A DNA stretch of 64,000 nucleotides from Lepeophtheirus salmonis (GCF_016086655.4 NC_052133.2:50398383-50462382); one strand, 5' to 3'; shown: positions 11,080 through 24,170, counted from the first letter of the stretch. The notes: generated by a model not told the origin, from the sequence alone. Made by a program: numbers and translations.

Positions 11080-12520
11080 CCAGCACTATTTTGATATGAT
11101 TTTGTTAAATAAATGTCCTCAAAAAATCTCTCAACCTTTCAATTTTACTCTTGAAAAATTGGAAATAATAAAATGTGTATCACTAGATAAGATAAACTCT
11201 GTATAGTACATAATGTGAAGGAGGCTGTAAGCTTGTCTCTAATTGAGTATCAGGGAAGAAGGACTCGGAGTTGATCCAATGACTGAGGGATTAGGTCGAA
11301 GGAGATAACATTGCATTATATAAGACACTACGATTTTTCTTGAATCTTGGGTTCATCACTCAGTCCACGGATGTCCAAATACTTTATAAGAGACAAACTC
11401 ACAAACTCCTCTACATAATGAAACCTTCCGTCTATTTTTTATTTATTTATTCTTTGATTTCAATTTGAGAAGAAATAATTATTGATTATTAAATTAAATA
11501 AGGTTCATGTGTATGCTCCGAACTTTGGTCGCTTGAATCTTTTCACTTTCAAGATTTCCAAAATGATAAAACTATATGACTGCATAACATTTGGAAGTAG
11601 ATTTTATTAGTGTGAACATATGGTTTAATTCAGGGAATGAATCAAAGACGTGATCATTAAGTGACTGAAAGTCTTAATTATTATTCTTTAAACAAATATC
11701 TTTGGAGCTTAATTATAGCGGGAAATACTCAGTTTTCAATTGTTTTGTCCACTTTCTTTTTTTCTCATATGCTGTCGGAACGTCATACATTTTCCCGCAC
11801 TATGGCACAGTATCATAACTCTATGATTTACATATTTTGGGAGTGCATAATAATAGTGGGGTTGGGGAGAGTGACATAATTGGCGAATTATCTTTTAATT
11901 TTGGGTATGGTTTATTTCTCTTTTTGGAGGAAAGTTTGAGAAATAAAATAAAAGATTGTTATGTGTAAATAGAGAATAGCCCAACAGTAAAGAAGAATGC
12001 AAACATTCACAACTGCCATACAATTATATATCTTTATTCTTTATGATTCTGAAGGAATGGTTAGAAATGCCATTTTTCATTTAATGGATTCATTAGAATC
12101 AACAACGTGGGGTACGATTTAAGTATAGCTTATGAATACTCATTACTTAATTAGCATTTGAATGAGAAGGAATTGCAATGAAGAAACGAGACATACATAC
12201 ATTCTCCAGCTTATTTACTGTAATTAGTATAGTCATAAATGGATATTTATCAGATATGATTGAAGTTACAACATGTGAATATTGTTGGACGAAAAACAAA
12301 AGCAAAAATCAGCTCTAATTAAGCCTTAACTTCGTTAGAGTAGTATTCTAAGTCCTTTCATTCTGTATATGTACTCGTTTGTTATCTGCTATTTATTGTT
12401 TTAGTAGTGTTGCGTTGACTTGATTCGATTGAGTCGAGTCGTTAAGGATCGACTTAAATCAATAAATTAAAAAAGGGAAAAAGAGAGAGAAAATGTGTAG
12501 CTACGCAGTCCCTTTAAAAT
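11080..12520. other. Intergenic DNA with little recognisable content
   Basis: A family-B end fragment lies at about 11,870-11,975 and a TTGATTCGATTGAGTCGAGT tract at 12,420-12,445; a related AGTCGA-rich tract lies at 57,485-57,555. Nothing else was recognised. Confidence 0.4.
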
Positions 12521-12521
12521 G

Positions 12522-13167
12522 CAGGGTTCACCAAACAATGGCCCGTGACGTCAGTTCATCTTGCCCGCCAACGTTACTTGAATTTGCTTTATAAAACGTA
12601 TGGCACATGAATCTTTGTGATGAAATTTAAATATTAATCTGTTGTTTGGAAGGCCTTACGTTTTATGCGTATTATCTTTTAAATAACTATATAGTATCTT
12701 TGTTTTGTTCTATTTTCTCCATTATTGTATCCAACAATTACGTATCTTACCTGTTCTTTCATTTTTAGGTCCCGTTTCCTTCACTCTTCATTATGGCTAC
12801 TAAAAAATGAAAAGTGGATACTGAGTGTCGTGTTTTCAAAGAAGAGTGGGGAGTAAAGTATTTCTTTGCGGAAGCAAAGGACCAGAAAGCTAGTTGCTTA
12901 GTATCTAGCAAAAGTGATGCAGTTTTGAAAGAGTACAATCTTCGTCGTCACAATGAAGCAAAACTTCTATCAAAAGTTTTCTGGAACGTTATACTCTGAT
13001 AATTATGAGTCCATGAAATGTAGTTTAGAAACTCAAAGAAACTTCTTCACGAGAATGTTTCCTAAAAATGAATCTGTTACAAGTTACAAAACAGAATGAT
13101 TATGCGGCCCACGCTTGTCATTCTTTCATTTATCAGGCCCGCAGTAAAAAAAAATTGGTCATTCCTG
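12522..13167 (+). mobile_element. hAT transposon relic with both ends and an N-terminal transposase piece
   Basis: The left end CAGGGTTCACCAAACAATGG (with CCCG following) and the right end, whose reverse complement is CAGGAATGACCAATTTTTTT running into TACTGCGGGCC, are hAT-type terminal inverted repeats. Inside, from 12,793, MATKK-stop-KVDTECRVFKEEW and KEYNLRRHNEAKL match the N-terminal BED-like zinc-finger region of GTF2IRD2/ZBED-type hAT transposases. A frameshift then leads to SGTLYSDNYESMK and LETQRNFFTRMF. The catalytic domain is missing. The in-frame TGA at 12,808 replaces a residue usually read as R. Flanking 8-bp duplications are not clear. Confidence 0.65.
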
Positions 13168-13539
13168 TCTTAATCCATTAGTTTAATACAATTTTCAACC
13201 ATATAATGACAGTTTCATTACCCTTAGGTTGTTTTAGTTTGTCATTGAAGAAACATGACACTTCAATAATAATATACCGAGGATAGGTATGTGTAAAATT
13301 GCATAAAATATTACTTTAACATGTACGAGATTCATTTATAGTTTGTCAACTGTGTATGTAGTTAAAGCTCTGACAGATAGTGCTCAAGAGACTAAAGTAC
13401 CCCCTGGCTCAAACATTTCTTCTCCCAGCCATTCTTCAAACTGCCAGGGTTATCATGTTAATTGTATGTTTCTTAAATTTTTCAATACCAATTGGTTGGA
13501 TTTTATTAGGATTAACGGAAGTAGGATAACGCTTTATTA

Positions 13540-14820
13540 ACAGCCGGGAGATCCCTGCCGAAAGCAGAATAATTATGTATTGCTGGGGTGAGGGATTTGG
13601 ACCAAAAGGCTAACAGAACCTACGCACCATACCTTTCAGCGAGGCGTCGGTTGTAAGCTGGGGACAAATCTGGAATAGTATTGAACCATACAGAGAATAG
13701 CCTGGAGTTCCTTTCGAGACTTAGGAGGAGGAAGATTCCTGACCACTTCTACTCGATCATTTAAAGCAAAAAAATCCCTTTACTTGCATTTTATGGCCAA
13801 GGAAATTCAATGTGGGCTTTCCCATTCACACTTCTCCCCAGAGAGACGAAAACCGGCCTCCTGCAGCTTTTACAACACTTTCAACAGTAGCTGCCAGATT
13901 CTTTGAGTGACTCGGAAGACACCAGAATGTCATCGAGGTAGACGAAAAACCCCAGAATGCCACGGAAGAGCGAGTCCATAAAACGCTGGAATGACTGGGC
14001 CACGTTTTTCAATACGAATGGCATCTGAGCGAACTCGAAGAGTCCCACTAGAGTTACAATGGCAGTCTTTTGCTCGTCCTTGGTTTCTAAAGGGATTTGA
14101 TGGTATCCCTTACAAAAGTCCGGCTTGGAAAAATTTACACATGTCTCCCAAGCTTTGTGAGAAATCCCGTATGTTAGGGAACTGGAATCTTTCAAATTCA
14201 TACATTCTGTTGAGACGGTATAAGTCTCCATACAACCGGAATCCCCTCTTAACTTTTCCACAACATATCCAGCTGAGGAGAACAATGACGAGGAGTGACG
14301 AATTACGCCAGATTTTAGCAATACTGCTATCTCCCTCTTAAGACAGTTGAGCTTAGACCCGCTGAGTATTCTAGCCTTAGTGAAGCAAGGAGGGTCAGAG
14401 GGGATGATATTGTGGGTCACAGAGTGTTTGGAGGAACTTGTGCAGTGATTTCAGAAACAGCAAAGTAAAATTCTAAATAAACCCTTCAGGACTTTCAATT
14501 TTAAACTTTGATACGAAGATGTCAAATCCATGGGAGGTACATCTCTTTGGATATGGGAAGGGAGCACAGATACGACAATTTTTAGCTTGTCAGATCACTC
14601 ATTTACCTTATTGGATTTGAAAATGAACTCTATCCTCTAGAAACAGGTCTCTGAATCCTCCTCCCGTCAAACCTTGGAAGTCGTACGTTGGAGTATCGTA
14701 CGGTGTGCACATTGCCGGTGGGAGAACTACTCTCGGAAGTTATGAGGCAATCACGCTCAGGGGAAAGGTTCGTCGAACGGTTAAAAGGTATTTTATAATT
14801 AAAATCGGGTCACCAATGAA
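13540..14820 (-). mobile_element. Ty3/gypsy-type retrotransposon pol relic (RT and RNase H)
   Basis: A 179-codon minus-strand frame (14,420-13,881) carries reverse-transcriptase landmarks: PPCFTKARILS, KPDFCKGYHQIPLE, TAIVTLVGLFEFAQMPFVLKN, and the catalytic YLDD at about 13,940-13,929. Past a frameshift the connection region FLGHKM is readable near 13,800. Then the sequence jumps to RNase H features (TTDAS, AFWSKSLTPAIHNYSAFGRDLPAV), so a piece between RT and RNase H is deleted. Upstream, 14,420-14,820 has fragments that may be gag or protease (PTYDFQGL near 14,690). Many stops; inactive. No long terminal repeats were identified. Confidence 0.7.
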
Positions 14821-14829
14821 GGAACACGC

Positions 14830-15830
14830 CACGTGGAATTACTAACATAAACTGAATGTATTTGATCATAGTTCTCAAATAAAATATAAAAGGGGATCTC
14901 AACCTGTCCTGTCTTAAAAGTCCTATATAGGACTATATAGGTCATTTACAACATTGGATCCAGGAAGTTATTTGATGCCTTACATTGGTGTTGGTCCCTT
15001 AACTTTTACGTTTTAGTTCGTAAAAAGATCTTGCACCATAATACTTCTATCTCTATAATATACATAAAACTATGTAATAAAGGTAAAAATACGAGATAGT
15101 TAATCATATTATGGTGAAAGATAAAGACCCACCTAAAAGACCTCATTCATCACATTATTTAAATTAAATTTTGATTATTTAATTTCAGAATTACGTAATG
15201 GATAAATAAACATGAAAAGCAAAGTAGTCTATGAATAGTCATGAGATTAATTCAATTTGACAAATGGAACATTCAAGTTTGACTGTTTCAAAAATCAATT
15301 TTATTATTCCCCGAACACCCTTTGAAAGGCCAAAGTCATAAGTGATTGCTATGGTTGTTAAGAGCAGTTGTTAGGCAATGCTACTTTGGAGTTCGAGTTA
15401 AAAAGTAACTACTCATTAGAAGACGCAAAAATGATCAATAAATATTTTCGTATAGAGGTAAAAAAAATCGACTCCGGGTCCGACTCCGTTAGAGAGGCTC
15501 AGGCAAAATATATATATAGGGTCGAGAATCCTTGTGTCTCAAGGGAGCATTTTTCTATTAAGGTTTATGCAAAGATACGTAGTAAAAATTTCTACGTCAT
15601 TAAATCATCAACGGCCGATGTTTAGAGGCCCAATTAAAATCTTCATTGCCTCTTTACCACTTATTTATAAAAAGTGTGTAAAAATGTGAGCTTTACCTAA
15701 GTCTTCAACTAGCTTTTAAGATATAGACCAGGACTTTTGGCCCCAGTTTTAAATCAATGATACGCTATATGTAGTAGAAAAGAAGTTCACTTCTCATAAA
15801 TTAAGTAATAATGATAACAACTTAAGAAGT
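14830..15830. other. Intergenic DNA with one unrecognised open frame
   Basis: An 85-codon frame at 15,368-15,625 reads without stops from a TTG, includes KKIDSGSDSVREAQAKYIY and is not low complexity, but shows no splice signals or family resemblance. I leave it uncalled. Confidence 0.3.
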
Positions 15831-15945
15831 TGAAAGAAAGAAACACAAATCCCTCTCCCTATCTTGTAAGCACAAAGAAAGAAATTACTTCGATGTCGAC
15901 CCACAATTATATTCTGAGTTTAACAAGGACTTTCCCCAACAAATC
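15830..15945 (-). repeat. Dispersed repeat family A, partial copy
   Basis: ATTACTTCGATGTCGACCCA and ATATTCTGAGTTTAACAAGG are the reverse of the family-A left half. Confidence 0.55.
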
Positions 15946-16321
15946 ATTAGTGTTATACTCCATTATTCATGATAACAGACAGTTGATACTTACATGCTCC
16001 GTCCTTAAAAATTAAAGAACAATGATGACAACTTTGGTAACTAAAAAACATTTCTCAAGTAGACACTACAAAAAGTTTCGTGCTCCCCCATCGTCATATT
16101 TTTTACATCTCAACATCAAAATTTGTTCATACAGATCGTTCATCTATATTAGTTACACATAAAATACAAATAAATGTATTCGACCTTAAATCAAATTATT
16201 TTAAAATACACATTTAATATATTTTTTCCTATCAATATATATTGGTCTATCAAATAGAAAACTCTTTCATGACTATTACTAATCACTCAATTATTAATAT
16301 GTACATTAAGTCCGACGGTCA

Positions 16322-16357
16322 TGAAACCACAAATACATATATGTATTTGTGGTTTCA
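16322..16357. repeat. Perfect 36-bp palindrome
   Basis: Half-site TGAAACCACAAATACATA is followed directly by its exact reverse complement, with no spacer. It could form a cruciform or be the joined ends of a lost element. Confidence 0.9.
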
Positions 16358-16739
16358 ATCCTTCAATGGATATTATTATAATTTAAACGGTCTAATAAAT
16401 TTATGATACATTTTATATCAAATTTATCAGATGTTATAATAGACAAAGTGATGTGTTGAAGCTTTTGTTTATCATTAATTGGTGAATTAAAAAGTTCTGA
16501 GCGTTTCTTTGCTATATTTAGACAATCAAATGAACATATAGAAAATATTTTTATAGAAATCTTCGAAATTTGGTCTACCAGAGCGTGCCTCATCTACGAC
16601 ATCCATATTACTAACCCCCGCTTTGATATTGCATTCGATCAGTATTGGGTCCATAAACACCACACATTTTTTTGGTCCCTACTCCGCCTTCTTGCCTTGG
16701 TCGTAGTGATACTGAAGAATGAATCAAATATTCTCTTTT

Positions 16740-16930
16740 TTTTACTTCCATTTTGAAACGTTGTTACACACAATTAGCTTCACCAAACACAAAACTGTAA
16801 ATAAAAATATTTTTACGCGTTTGCTTTACCTTTAAACTTTTATGATGCAATATATTCATCGTGAGATATAGCTCACTAATATCGAACATATATCGAAAAA
16901 CGCTCAAAACTTTTTACTTAACCTATTATA
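16740..16930 (+). repeat. Dispersed repeat family E, copy 2
   Basis: CCATTTTGAAACGTTGTTAC, TAGCTTCACCAAACACAAAA, CGTGAGATATAGCTCACTAA and CGAAAAACGCTCAAAACTTT match the copy at 9,140-9,340. Confidence 0.65.
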
Positions 16931-17207
16931 AAATGGAGTTTGGATCCAGCTAACGTTTGGAGCCTGCCCCATATCTAAATAGCTGTCATTAGGATACAGA
17001 GAAAAGGTATTCCCAAAACGTCAACACATCTTAACGTATTTTTGTCCGCTGTTGATTTATTATTCTTTTTAGGGGTCATTTCGTTGATCTATTGAGTTCT
17101 AATTTTATCTTGTTAAACACTGAACATATTTCTAATATTTAATGGAGATTAGGAATTGTATAACTGATTAATTAACCATGATGGTAATCGGTATCATTTT
17201 GTGCATG

Positions 17208-17335
17208 TTATAGAAAAGAAAACAAAAATCAATAATGTAACCCTAACAACTTGAAGAATGTTTTGAAGGAGAGCAGCTTAGCCGTTATGACGTTTCATTA
17301 GATCAACTACAAGCAGCTGTAAATACATGCTCCAA
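17208..17335 (-). repeat. Dispersed repeat family A, partial copy
   Basis: AATGTAACCCTAACAACTTG, AATGTTTTGAAGGAGAGCAG and TTCATTAGATCAACTACAAG align with 25,900-26,010 in the same direction. Confidence 0.65.
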
Positions 17336-17349
17336 AGTCCAAGGGTTCA

Positions 17350-17505
17350 CACATAGATGACAATATTTTTGAATTCGCCTCATTTTTAGTTAGTAGCAAC
17401 CTTCAAAAGGCAGCGGTCAATTTTCATGACAATTTATTCTTTAGTTTGTGAGTTATTGCTCTAATTATGACGCTGCTTTTATTAATTACAAAACAATGGA
17501 TCAGA
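17350..17505 (-). repeat. Dispersed repeat family D, copy 1
   Basis: TTTTTAGTTAGTAGCAACCT, TTCAAAAGGCAGCGGTCAAT, TTTAGTTTGTGAGTTATTGC and AATGGATCAGAAAC are the reverse complement of blocks at 37,920-38,080. Confidence 0.6.
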
Positions 17506-18646
17506 AACAATTTAATATTTTAATTTTACATTGCTTCTTGATGGGAAAAAATACCGTTTAAGCTAAGGAATGACTTGAGAAACCCACACTTATTATTCTT
17601 ATATGATTTCTTGAATAATTTATAATCAGGGATCTGAAAATTGTGGAAATCCTCGTGAGCATACTTTTTTTTTTAAATTATATTATATAAAGCACTTGAA
17701 TAAAAATAAAATATATATTAACTTCTAAGTAAGGTCCTTCATTTTACACACATTTTTATTAATTTTAATCAAGATAAACTAAAAATAATGATTATTTCAA
17801 AGTTTACAATATTCGTATCAATTGGTTATTAATTTAGATTTTTATTTATACAGTTCTTTGAATGTGAAATATTTTAGTTATATCATGAAAACTTGATATT
17901 TTTTAAAAAGTCTCGAAAGGCTCTTTGTCGGTTGAACGTTTTAATGGTCATTTTTGTGTTCTATGGCTTAAGTAAAAATAATTACTTGGGGAGGAACGGC
18001 CGGTGAGTACCTCAAGACCTTAATTTTGTTGCATAGTATAATAAATGGCCTATATTATCTCTATTTCTTGAGGAGAGATTAAGAAATGTAATAAAAATTG
18101 CTATTTGTCAGAATTGCATGAACTTTGTAACTTTTCAAGAAGGGCATGACTGTAGGTCCCTATCACTCGGTGTAGCAAAAGTATAGAAACTTCCCAATGA
18201 AAACTTATGAGTGCGACCTTACTTTTGTAAACAAAATATAATTCGCACTTCAAGTTTTAAAATGAAAGCTCATCCAAGTTTGTTTCATTTCTTCGTACTC
18301 TGTACTCCATATACCATAAACTAGTTTATTAAAGAAAAAACGTTGTTCTATTTTTGTACATAATTTTGTAGAATTTTATAGAATTTTTTTTTTAAATAAT
18401 CATAATTTGTACTAGTAATTACAAGTTTATATCAAAAACTTGCGAATATTAAAAAAAGAAACATTGATGTCAAGGACGATATAATAAAAGCAAATTTGAG
18501 AGAAAATTTCACAAACAAATTTTATAAAAAACACAACGTTAGAAAAAAGCCACTCACAAATGCTGCAAGGACCCTATACAAAACATATTTACTGGGGTCC
18601 AAATCCCAAACTATGTAGGAAGAATCATAATAATTAACAACTGATG

Positions 18647-18912
18647 CAAAAGCCGACTTTAGCGTATGTGGGCCTGTAGTAAAGCCAAATGTTTTGGGCT
18701 TTTTTCTTTAGTTTCTTTTTGTAAATTTTTAATTTGTTTAAAATATATTTTTCTCAAATACTCAAAAAAAATTACTTAACCTTTTTTAGGAATAAAAATC
18801 ATCCTTTATTTCACAAATGACCTCAATTTTTTCTCTCAATCAAGCGGAGGGCCTAATGAAAGTGCGTGTTCACTACGGTTGCAGAGATTATACTGACCTA
18901 AGACCGGCCTTG
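18647..18912. mobile_element. Non-autonomous hAT-like element (family F), copy 1
   Basis: Ends CAAAAGCCGACTTTAGCGTA and, in reverse, CAAGGCCGGTCTTAGG resemble hAT inverted ends of the CAGGGCCGG type. The internal block TCAATCAAGCGGAGGGCCTA recurs at 62,165 in the second copy (61,902-62,241). No coding capacity and no clear target duplication. Confidence 0.5.
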
Positions 18913-18919
18913 ACGTTAG

Positions 18920-21515
18920 AGTAAAAACTTGCTTGTTCCATAACGAATTAATCAATTTTCAGTTATTCCTTATCAAGAAAATATATTTATAACCCAACTG
19001 CATAACTCCACTTTGCTCCTTCCAGAAACGAATAAGTCTCCACTTCCGCTCTGTTACTGTACTTATAAAATGGTATCTCCGGAGTTTGTTATTATTATAA
19101 AATTAGTCAAAATAACATGTGAGGAAATGTTACTTTATAATACTGTTAAATGGACAGTAATAATAATCATAATTTATCAAAAATTACTTTGTGATTCATT
19201 TTTTATTCATCTTTTCCAAGAAGACAAAAATATGAAGTTTTTTTTAAATTTATATTCTACCAAATATATATGATACAAAGTAATAAATCAATATTATCAT
19301 GATCAATTCATAATTGTTACCTTGTGGTTAAAAAAGACTTCATACAACACAAGTGTCTTCATTATTTAAGCGTCAGGTTTTTATCTCCTTACATATGTTG
19401 GTGTTTAAAATTACAGGGTCTTTTTTTTCTCTACATTTTTAATATGTAATTACAGTGATTTATTGTCCTTTAAAAAACATTGAAAACGTTAAACTAACTG
19501 TATTGTGTGTGATTTTATTCAAAATTCATTCAATGATAAAATAAATCTTCTTTAAAGTGAGAAAATTTGGTTTTTTGTATACTCTTAAATTAGAAGCTAT
19601 TATAACTAATGCCCTAGTTCTACAGAAAATTTATGAAGTTCAATAAAGATGCAATGACAATCAATATATATTTAGTGTTTTTTTAAATTATTTGGCATTT
19701 CTACAAAATTACAGAGCAAATACAATGACTATGTCTATGATGTATGATATTGAGTTGAAAATTTCTAAGAAATAAGAGAGATATCCGAAACAAAAATATA
19801 AATATATTCATATCTCCTTTATTTGTGAACTAATTATAAAAATTCGAAAATGTGTAATTTTTTTAGTTCAAAATAAATCATTATTATTTTTAATAAAAGT
19901 ACTAAATAGGACAATTATTTATACAAACAAAATGTCCTTAAAATTCAGTTTTTAGTTTGTATATTAGCACAGTTTGTATTTCAACTTTTTTCAAATTTTG
20001 ACTACGTCTACTTCGGAAAAGTTGTGATATGGGAAGGAAATACCTGTGCAAATTTCATTTCCTACAATGTCATTTTTCTGTAGCACATCTAGTTCTAAAG
20101 TTTGAAAGAAGACAAAAGTTATTTATTTCGTCAATAAAGATTAAAATTGAACATGTATCATTATTCTGTATAAATTAATTATGATAGACATTATTCTAAT
20201 CTATATAAAACATTTATAAAGTTTTTTTCTAAAGCGACTCTATGCAGCAAAAAAAAAAAGAGAACATCCTAAGAAAATTTTGATATTTCCTTCCTGAAAA
20301 TGTAAAAAAGATCATTAGATCTTTTTCCAATCTTTTTTCTTTTTTTATTCCATATAACGACTTTAGGGGACACTTTTGCAATACTTTTTATAGGTTAAAA
20401 AAATTTCAATCAAAATTATTTAATACAAATTAACTAAAAATGTATTTTTAGTTTTGATATTCACTAAGTAAAGAGGTTTTGCTTTTTTTCATTATTTGAT
20501 CAAGATGCACGACCTAAAGATGACCACGTCGGACAACGTAATTCTGCATAGATCATTTTCATACTATTTGAAAACTTCTCCACTCTAAACGTAACCGAAA
20601 TTTTAAAAAAGTTGAAAATCAAACCACTCCACTGAACAAGACAAATATTTCTACAATAAACATCCTCTTAAAATTCAGTTTTAAGTATATACCTTACATT
20701 ATTACAATGGTTGTTTAGAGGAAAATCCAAGTGTAGTCATATTTCCATTATTAGAGAACCAATTATTATTCAAAATATGATGAATCTACAAATAACTCAA
20801 AGAACATTCAAAAATAAAAAAAGATTTGGTGCACAATTTTGAGCATTGCACATATATATTGAGTCAGTTCCTTTTGATGGTGGAACTCTACAAAAACTTA
20901 CTTATTTTATTGAAGAAATACCCCCAAAAACATACTACCTGTAAAACAAAGATAAAATCAAATAGCTATGTTTTATACAAAGGAAAAGATTAAGTTCAGT
21001 AATAAACTAAAAGTATTCAAGGCATTGAGGAAATATTTTTTCTTTTAATGGTTATATTATCAAATTATTCATAGTCTTTGATGAAGACAAAAGACCATTT
21101 AAATTCCCTTCCCATCACTTTGAAAAAAAAAAAAATATTCATTATGTTTTTTGACCAAGGAATTCAAATTTGCATTTTAATTGTTTTTTCTTGTTTTTAT
21201 AGATGATAATGTCTCATCATAGGTAAAGACAGGACAGATCCACATTTCCTCAAATCTTTAGACGTAAATATTCTAGTAAATTTTGATTAACTAAACTTAC
21301 AGATTCGAAACTAAAATTAGACAGATACTTGTCCCAAATCTTATGAGTGTTCTACCCGAAATTCGGATCTAAATAAAATAGAATCCGTATTGAGGTAACA
21401 ATTCTACTGATTACTCATGTCGAAACAATAAATAACCCTATGTTATTAATATTAGAACTTAATTATAAGTTATGATTAAAATTATTCTTATAATAACAAT
21501 AATCACTTCTTTAAT
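18920..21515. other. AT-rich intergenic DNA, nothing recognised
   Basis: Read on both strands; only AT-rich sequence and homopolymers are apparent. Short open frames here are of random composition. Confidence 0.4.
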
Positions 21516-21519
21516 TTAA

Positions 21520-21775
21520 TTGTATCTCCCAACCTTTCATCCAAAGAGAAACAAAAAAGGCCCAAAATCACTTGGTATTTCGACAATTCTCACAACTATG
21601 AAATTATTATTCAATAATAGTCGATAATTTCTCACAACTTCATAGGATCTACTTCGTATCCAACCAATCAACATCAAGAACAATGAATAAAGGAAAAGAA
21701 GAAGAATCATCGACAGCTGACAAAAAAATACAGTGAATATTTTTATGTTTATAAGCTAGGTCATTGCAACTGTTT
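21520..21775 (+). repeat. Dispersed repeat family B, near-complete copy
   Basis: CTCCCAACCTTTCATCCAAA, CAAAATCACTTGG, CCAATCAACATCAAGAACA and ATCATCGACAGCTGAC occur in family order, with an AGCTAGGTCATTG end. Confidence 0.6.
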
Positions 21776-21939
21776 ATGAGTACGATGTCGCTCCACGTAC
21801 TCATCAAGATAAATAGATATGCTACGTCAGATATAGGTAGTACTTTTTTATAATAAGGATTTAGTATAAATCAATACTAGAAGTTTTTAAGATCCGGATA
21901 ATCCCTCATATCATTTTTATGATCCGTAAAAGTTCGAGT

Positions 21940-22553
21940 ACCGTTGATGGCCACGATGTTTGGATGACGGACACTGCCGTCCCTCACTTTGACATAAGCA
22001 CAAAAAGTATGGTCAAAGGGATTGGCATCAGGGTTGTAGGGGGACTAAAATTATCAAAAGACTCATTCAAAAGAGTCTTGCAACGGAGGAGATGAGTTTT
22101 TTTCATTACTGGTGTCAAAAGTGGCCTCTCAATCCTTTACAGGCAATTTTCACCCACTTTTTTTGCCAGCTTTCTGGTGTGAAACACCGATATCTCTTAC
22201 GTGAGCCCTCATGGACATGAGGGGATTGGCATGGGATGTTTTCTTTATCTCCTCTGGATTTAGTTTGGCCTTTTTGACAGAGCCCTTCTTCTTCTACAAC
22301 GTTTTGGACTTGCTAACGACATAGGTGGTGGCCCTGGAGAAGCCCAACTGCTTGGACTGTGTGGATGGAAATTCGTCGATCACGTTCAAGATGCATTTTC
22401 TGGACTTGTACGTAAGCTAGAGAGCTCAAATTTGTTTTGTTTTGTAACTAATTGTTTATGCTTCAATATGTCGAAATATTAATTAATTTCAATCGCTCAA
22501 GCTTCATTAATTATTGAATTAGCAATTCTTCAGATTTCAATTGACCACCTGGT
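21940..22553 (-). mobile_element. Tc1-type element, shared internal-deletion form, copy 1
   Basis: Aligns with 44,235-45,058 from the codons for the end of the transposase through the N-terminal HTH region to the 5' end (GACTTGTACGTAAGCTAGAG and AGATTTCAATTGACCACCTG). It has the same junction (GGTTGTAGGGGGACTAAAAT) that joins the post-HTH part to the SPDxNPLDY part, so the central catalytic region is missing. The terminal repeat at the transposase-C-terminal side is lost. Confidence 0.65.
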
Positions 22554-22559
22554 ACATGA

Positions 22560-23770
22560 AAGGTCATACAAGGGCAAATAAAAATATTTTAAATCTAATA
22601 AAGTTTTTAATTAGAAACTAAAATTCTTACATATCCTAAATCATCCAACAAAATGGAATACAATGCCTAATCCACTCAAATATGTTTCTGATTTATTGGA
22701 CAGTATATGAAGTAAAAAAATTAATTGGGATTTTTTTTATTTTTGTTCAAGATTGTTTTTATATTGACGAACCATATCCCTCGCATGTAGTTTAATGTTA
22801 TTTCTGAAGTACATTAACCATTTATGAGTTCATGTATTGTCTTTCATTTCACGGTACCTATGTCAAAATTTGAGAGCCCAGATGAATTATAATGGCGTTA
22901 CGTTGTAAGATTCAAAACACGGTTTTCTCCTAGAATAACGCTTTCCAGGGACTTATTAGGGTCTTTTCAATCAAAATATTACAGTTTTATTATTCTTACA
23001 CCTTACAAAAGTGTTATCCCTAGTCATTGTTTGATCGGAGGTGTGAGAATGAGTGAACATAATTAACAAACCTATTTGTTTGTTCCATTATTATTTGAAT
23101 CATCCTGTCTCCTCTTTCATTGGTGTATTAGTATACAAATTCAATTAAAAAATTAACATTTATTAAACTTGTAGGGTGCAATTATTGTTGGATCGGTCCT
23201 ACAACTGATTTCATATCAGTCTCAATTTCAGTCCTTTTTTTATTATTCAATCCTAGCTATCTTTTTATTTCTATTCATTAATCATAGATAGGATTAAAGA
23301 ATCAACCCTAGATACAATACATATGTGTTCTAATTTATATTTTGATTTGCTCATATTCGGATAGCAATATATCAATTAAGCCACAAATGTGTATCCCTTT
23401 AATTGATCACGATTAAATACTTTAAATAATTATTTGTAAACGGATATTTTTATTTCAATATCTACATTGTAAATACAACTGATATAGGAAATTTACTGCG
23501 ATTTAATAGTGAGTCAAGAATCAAATAACCATATTATCGTTTATTAGTGAGCAAAACTGATTTTATACTCTATTTCCACTCATTTATTTATTATAATCAA
23601 AATAAATAAGGTTATGATTAGAAGTACAGTATGTGGGAGAAAAATTTCCAGTAGATTTAATTGCATTTTTTGAGAAAGATGTTACGTGATTTTTTAAATA
23701 ATATATCATAAATAAGCTTTGATTTGATGCAGTTTTTGTTTTCAATCGGGAATCAAATGAGTGAATAGGA
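22560..23770. other. AT-rich intergenic DNA, nothing recognised
   Basis: No coding, RNA or repeat signal was seen on either strand. The 63-codon frame at 23,584-23,775 has no supporting feature. Confidence 0.4.
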
Positions 23771-23774
23771 GACA

Positions 23775-24170
23775 AAAAAGGGCATTGTGGATCCGACTTG
23801 ATTTACGCATATTTAGCCAAAAAAGACATCACTGATATTGTCGGGCTAAATGTGAGGATCGTCTGCAATATCCAGTATGCCAAGGACGTTGGCAAATAGA
23901 CGTTTAAAGCTCAAGAAAGTTGAGTTATATACCCAAAACTTTGCTGATTTCTGGCACAGGGACATGTGGACTCCGTCATCAACCGAATAGAAGCCCCTTG
24001 ATTACTTTTGGAGGGGAACCATCTAGGATATCACAAATTCTACGCTGCAATGTAGATAAGCTGAAGTCCACTATTTCAAATTCAAATTTCAAATTCTGTA
24101 CCAGCTTCAGGTACCATATTGATACTCTCATTGCTTCTAATGGAAGTCATATCAAATAAGATGTAGCCTC
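23775..24170 (+). mobile_element. Tc1/mariner-type relic, N-terminus joined to C-terminus
   Basis: Plus-strand text reads LIYAYLAKKDITDIVGLNVR and VCNIQYAKDVGK (helix-turn-helix region). Soon after comes ADFWHRDMWTPSSTE followed by KPLDYFWRGTI, the region of the third catalytic residue. The middle of the transposase is absent. Several stops. Confidence 0.55.

Noticed and set aside
13991..14341. 116-codon plus-strand open frame
   Set aside because: It is antisense to the gypsy reverse-transcriptase relic and has no features of its own.
15368..15625. 85-codon open frame, possible small gene
   Set aside because: Starts at TTG, lacks splice signals and any recognised motif; kept only as a note.
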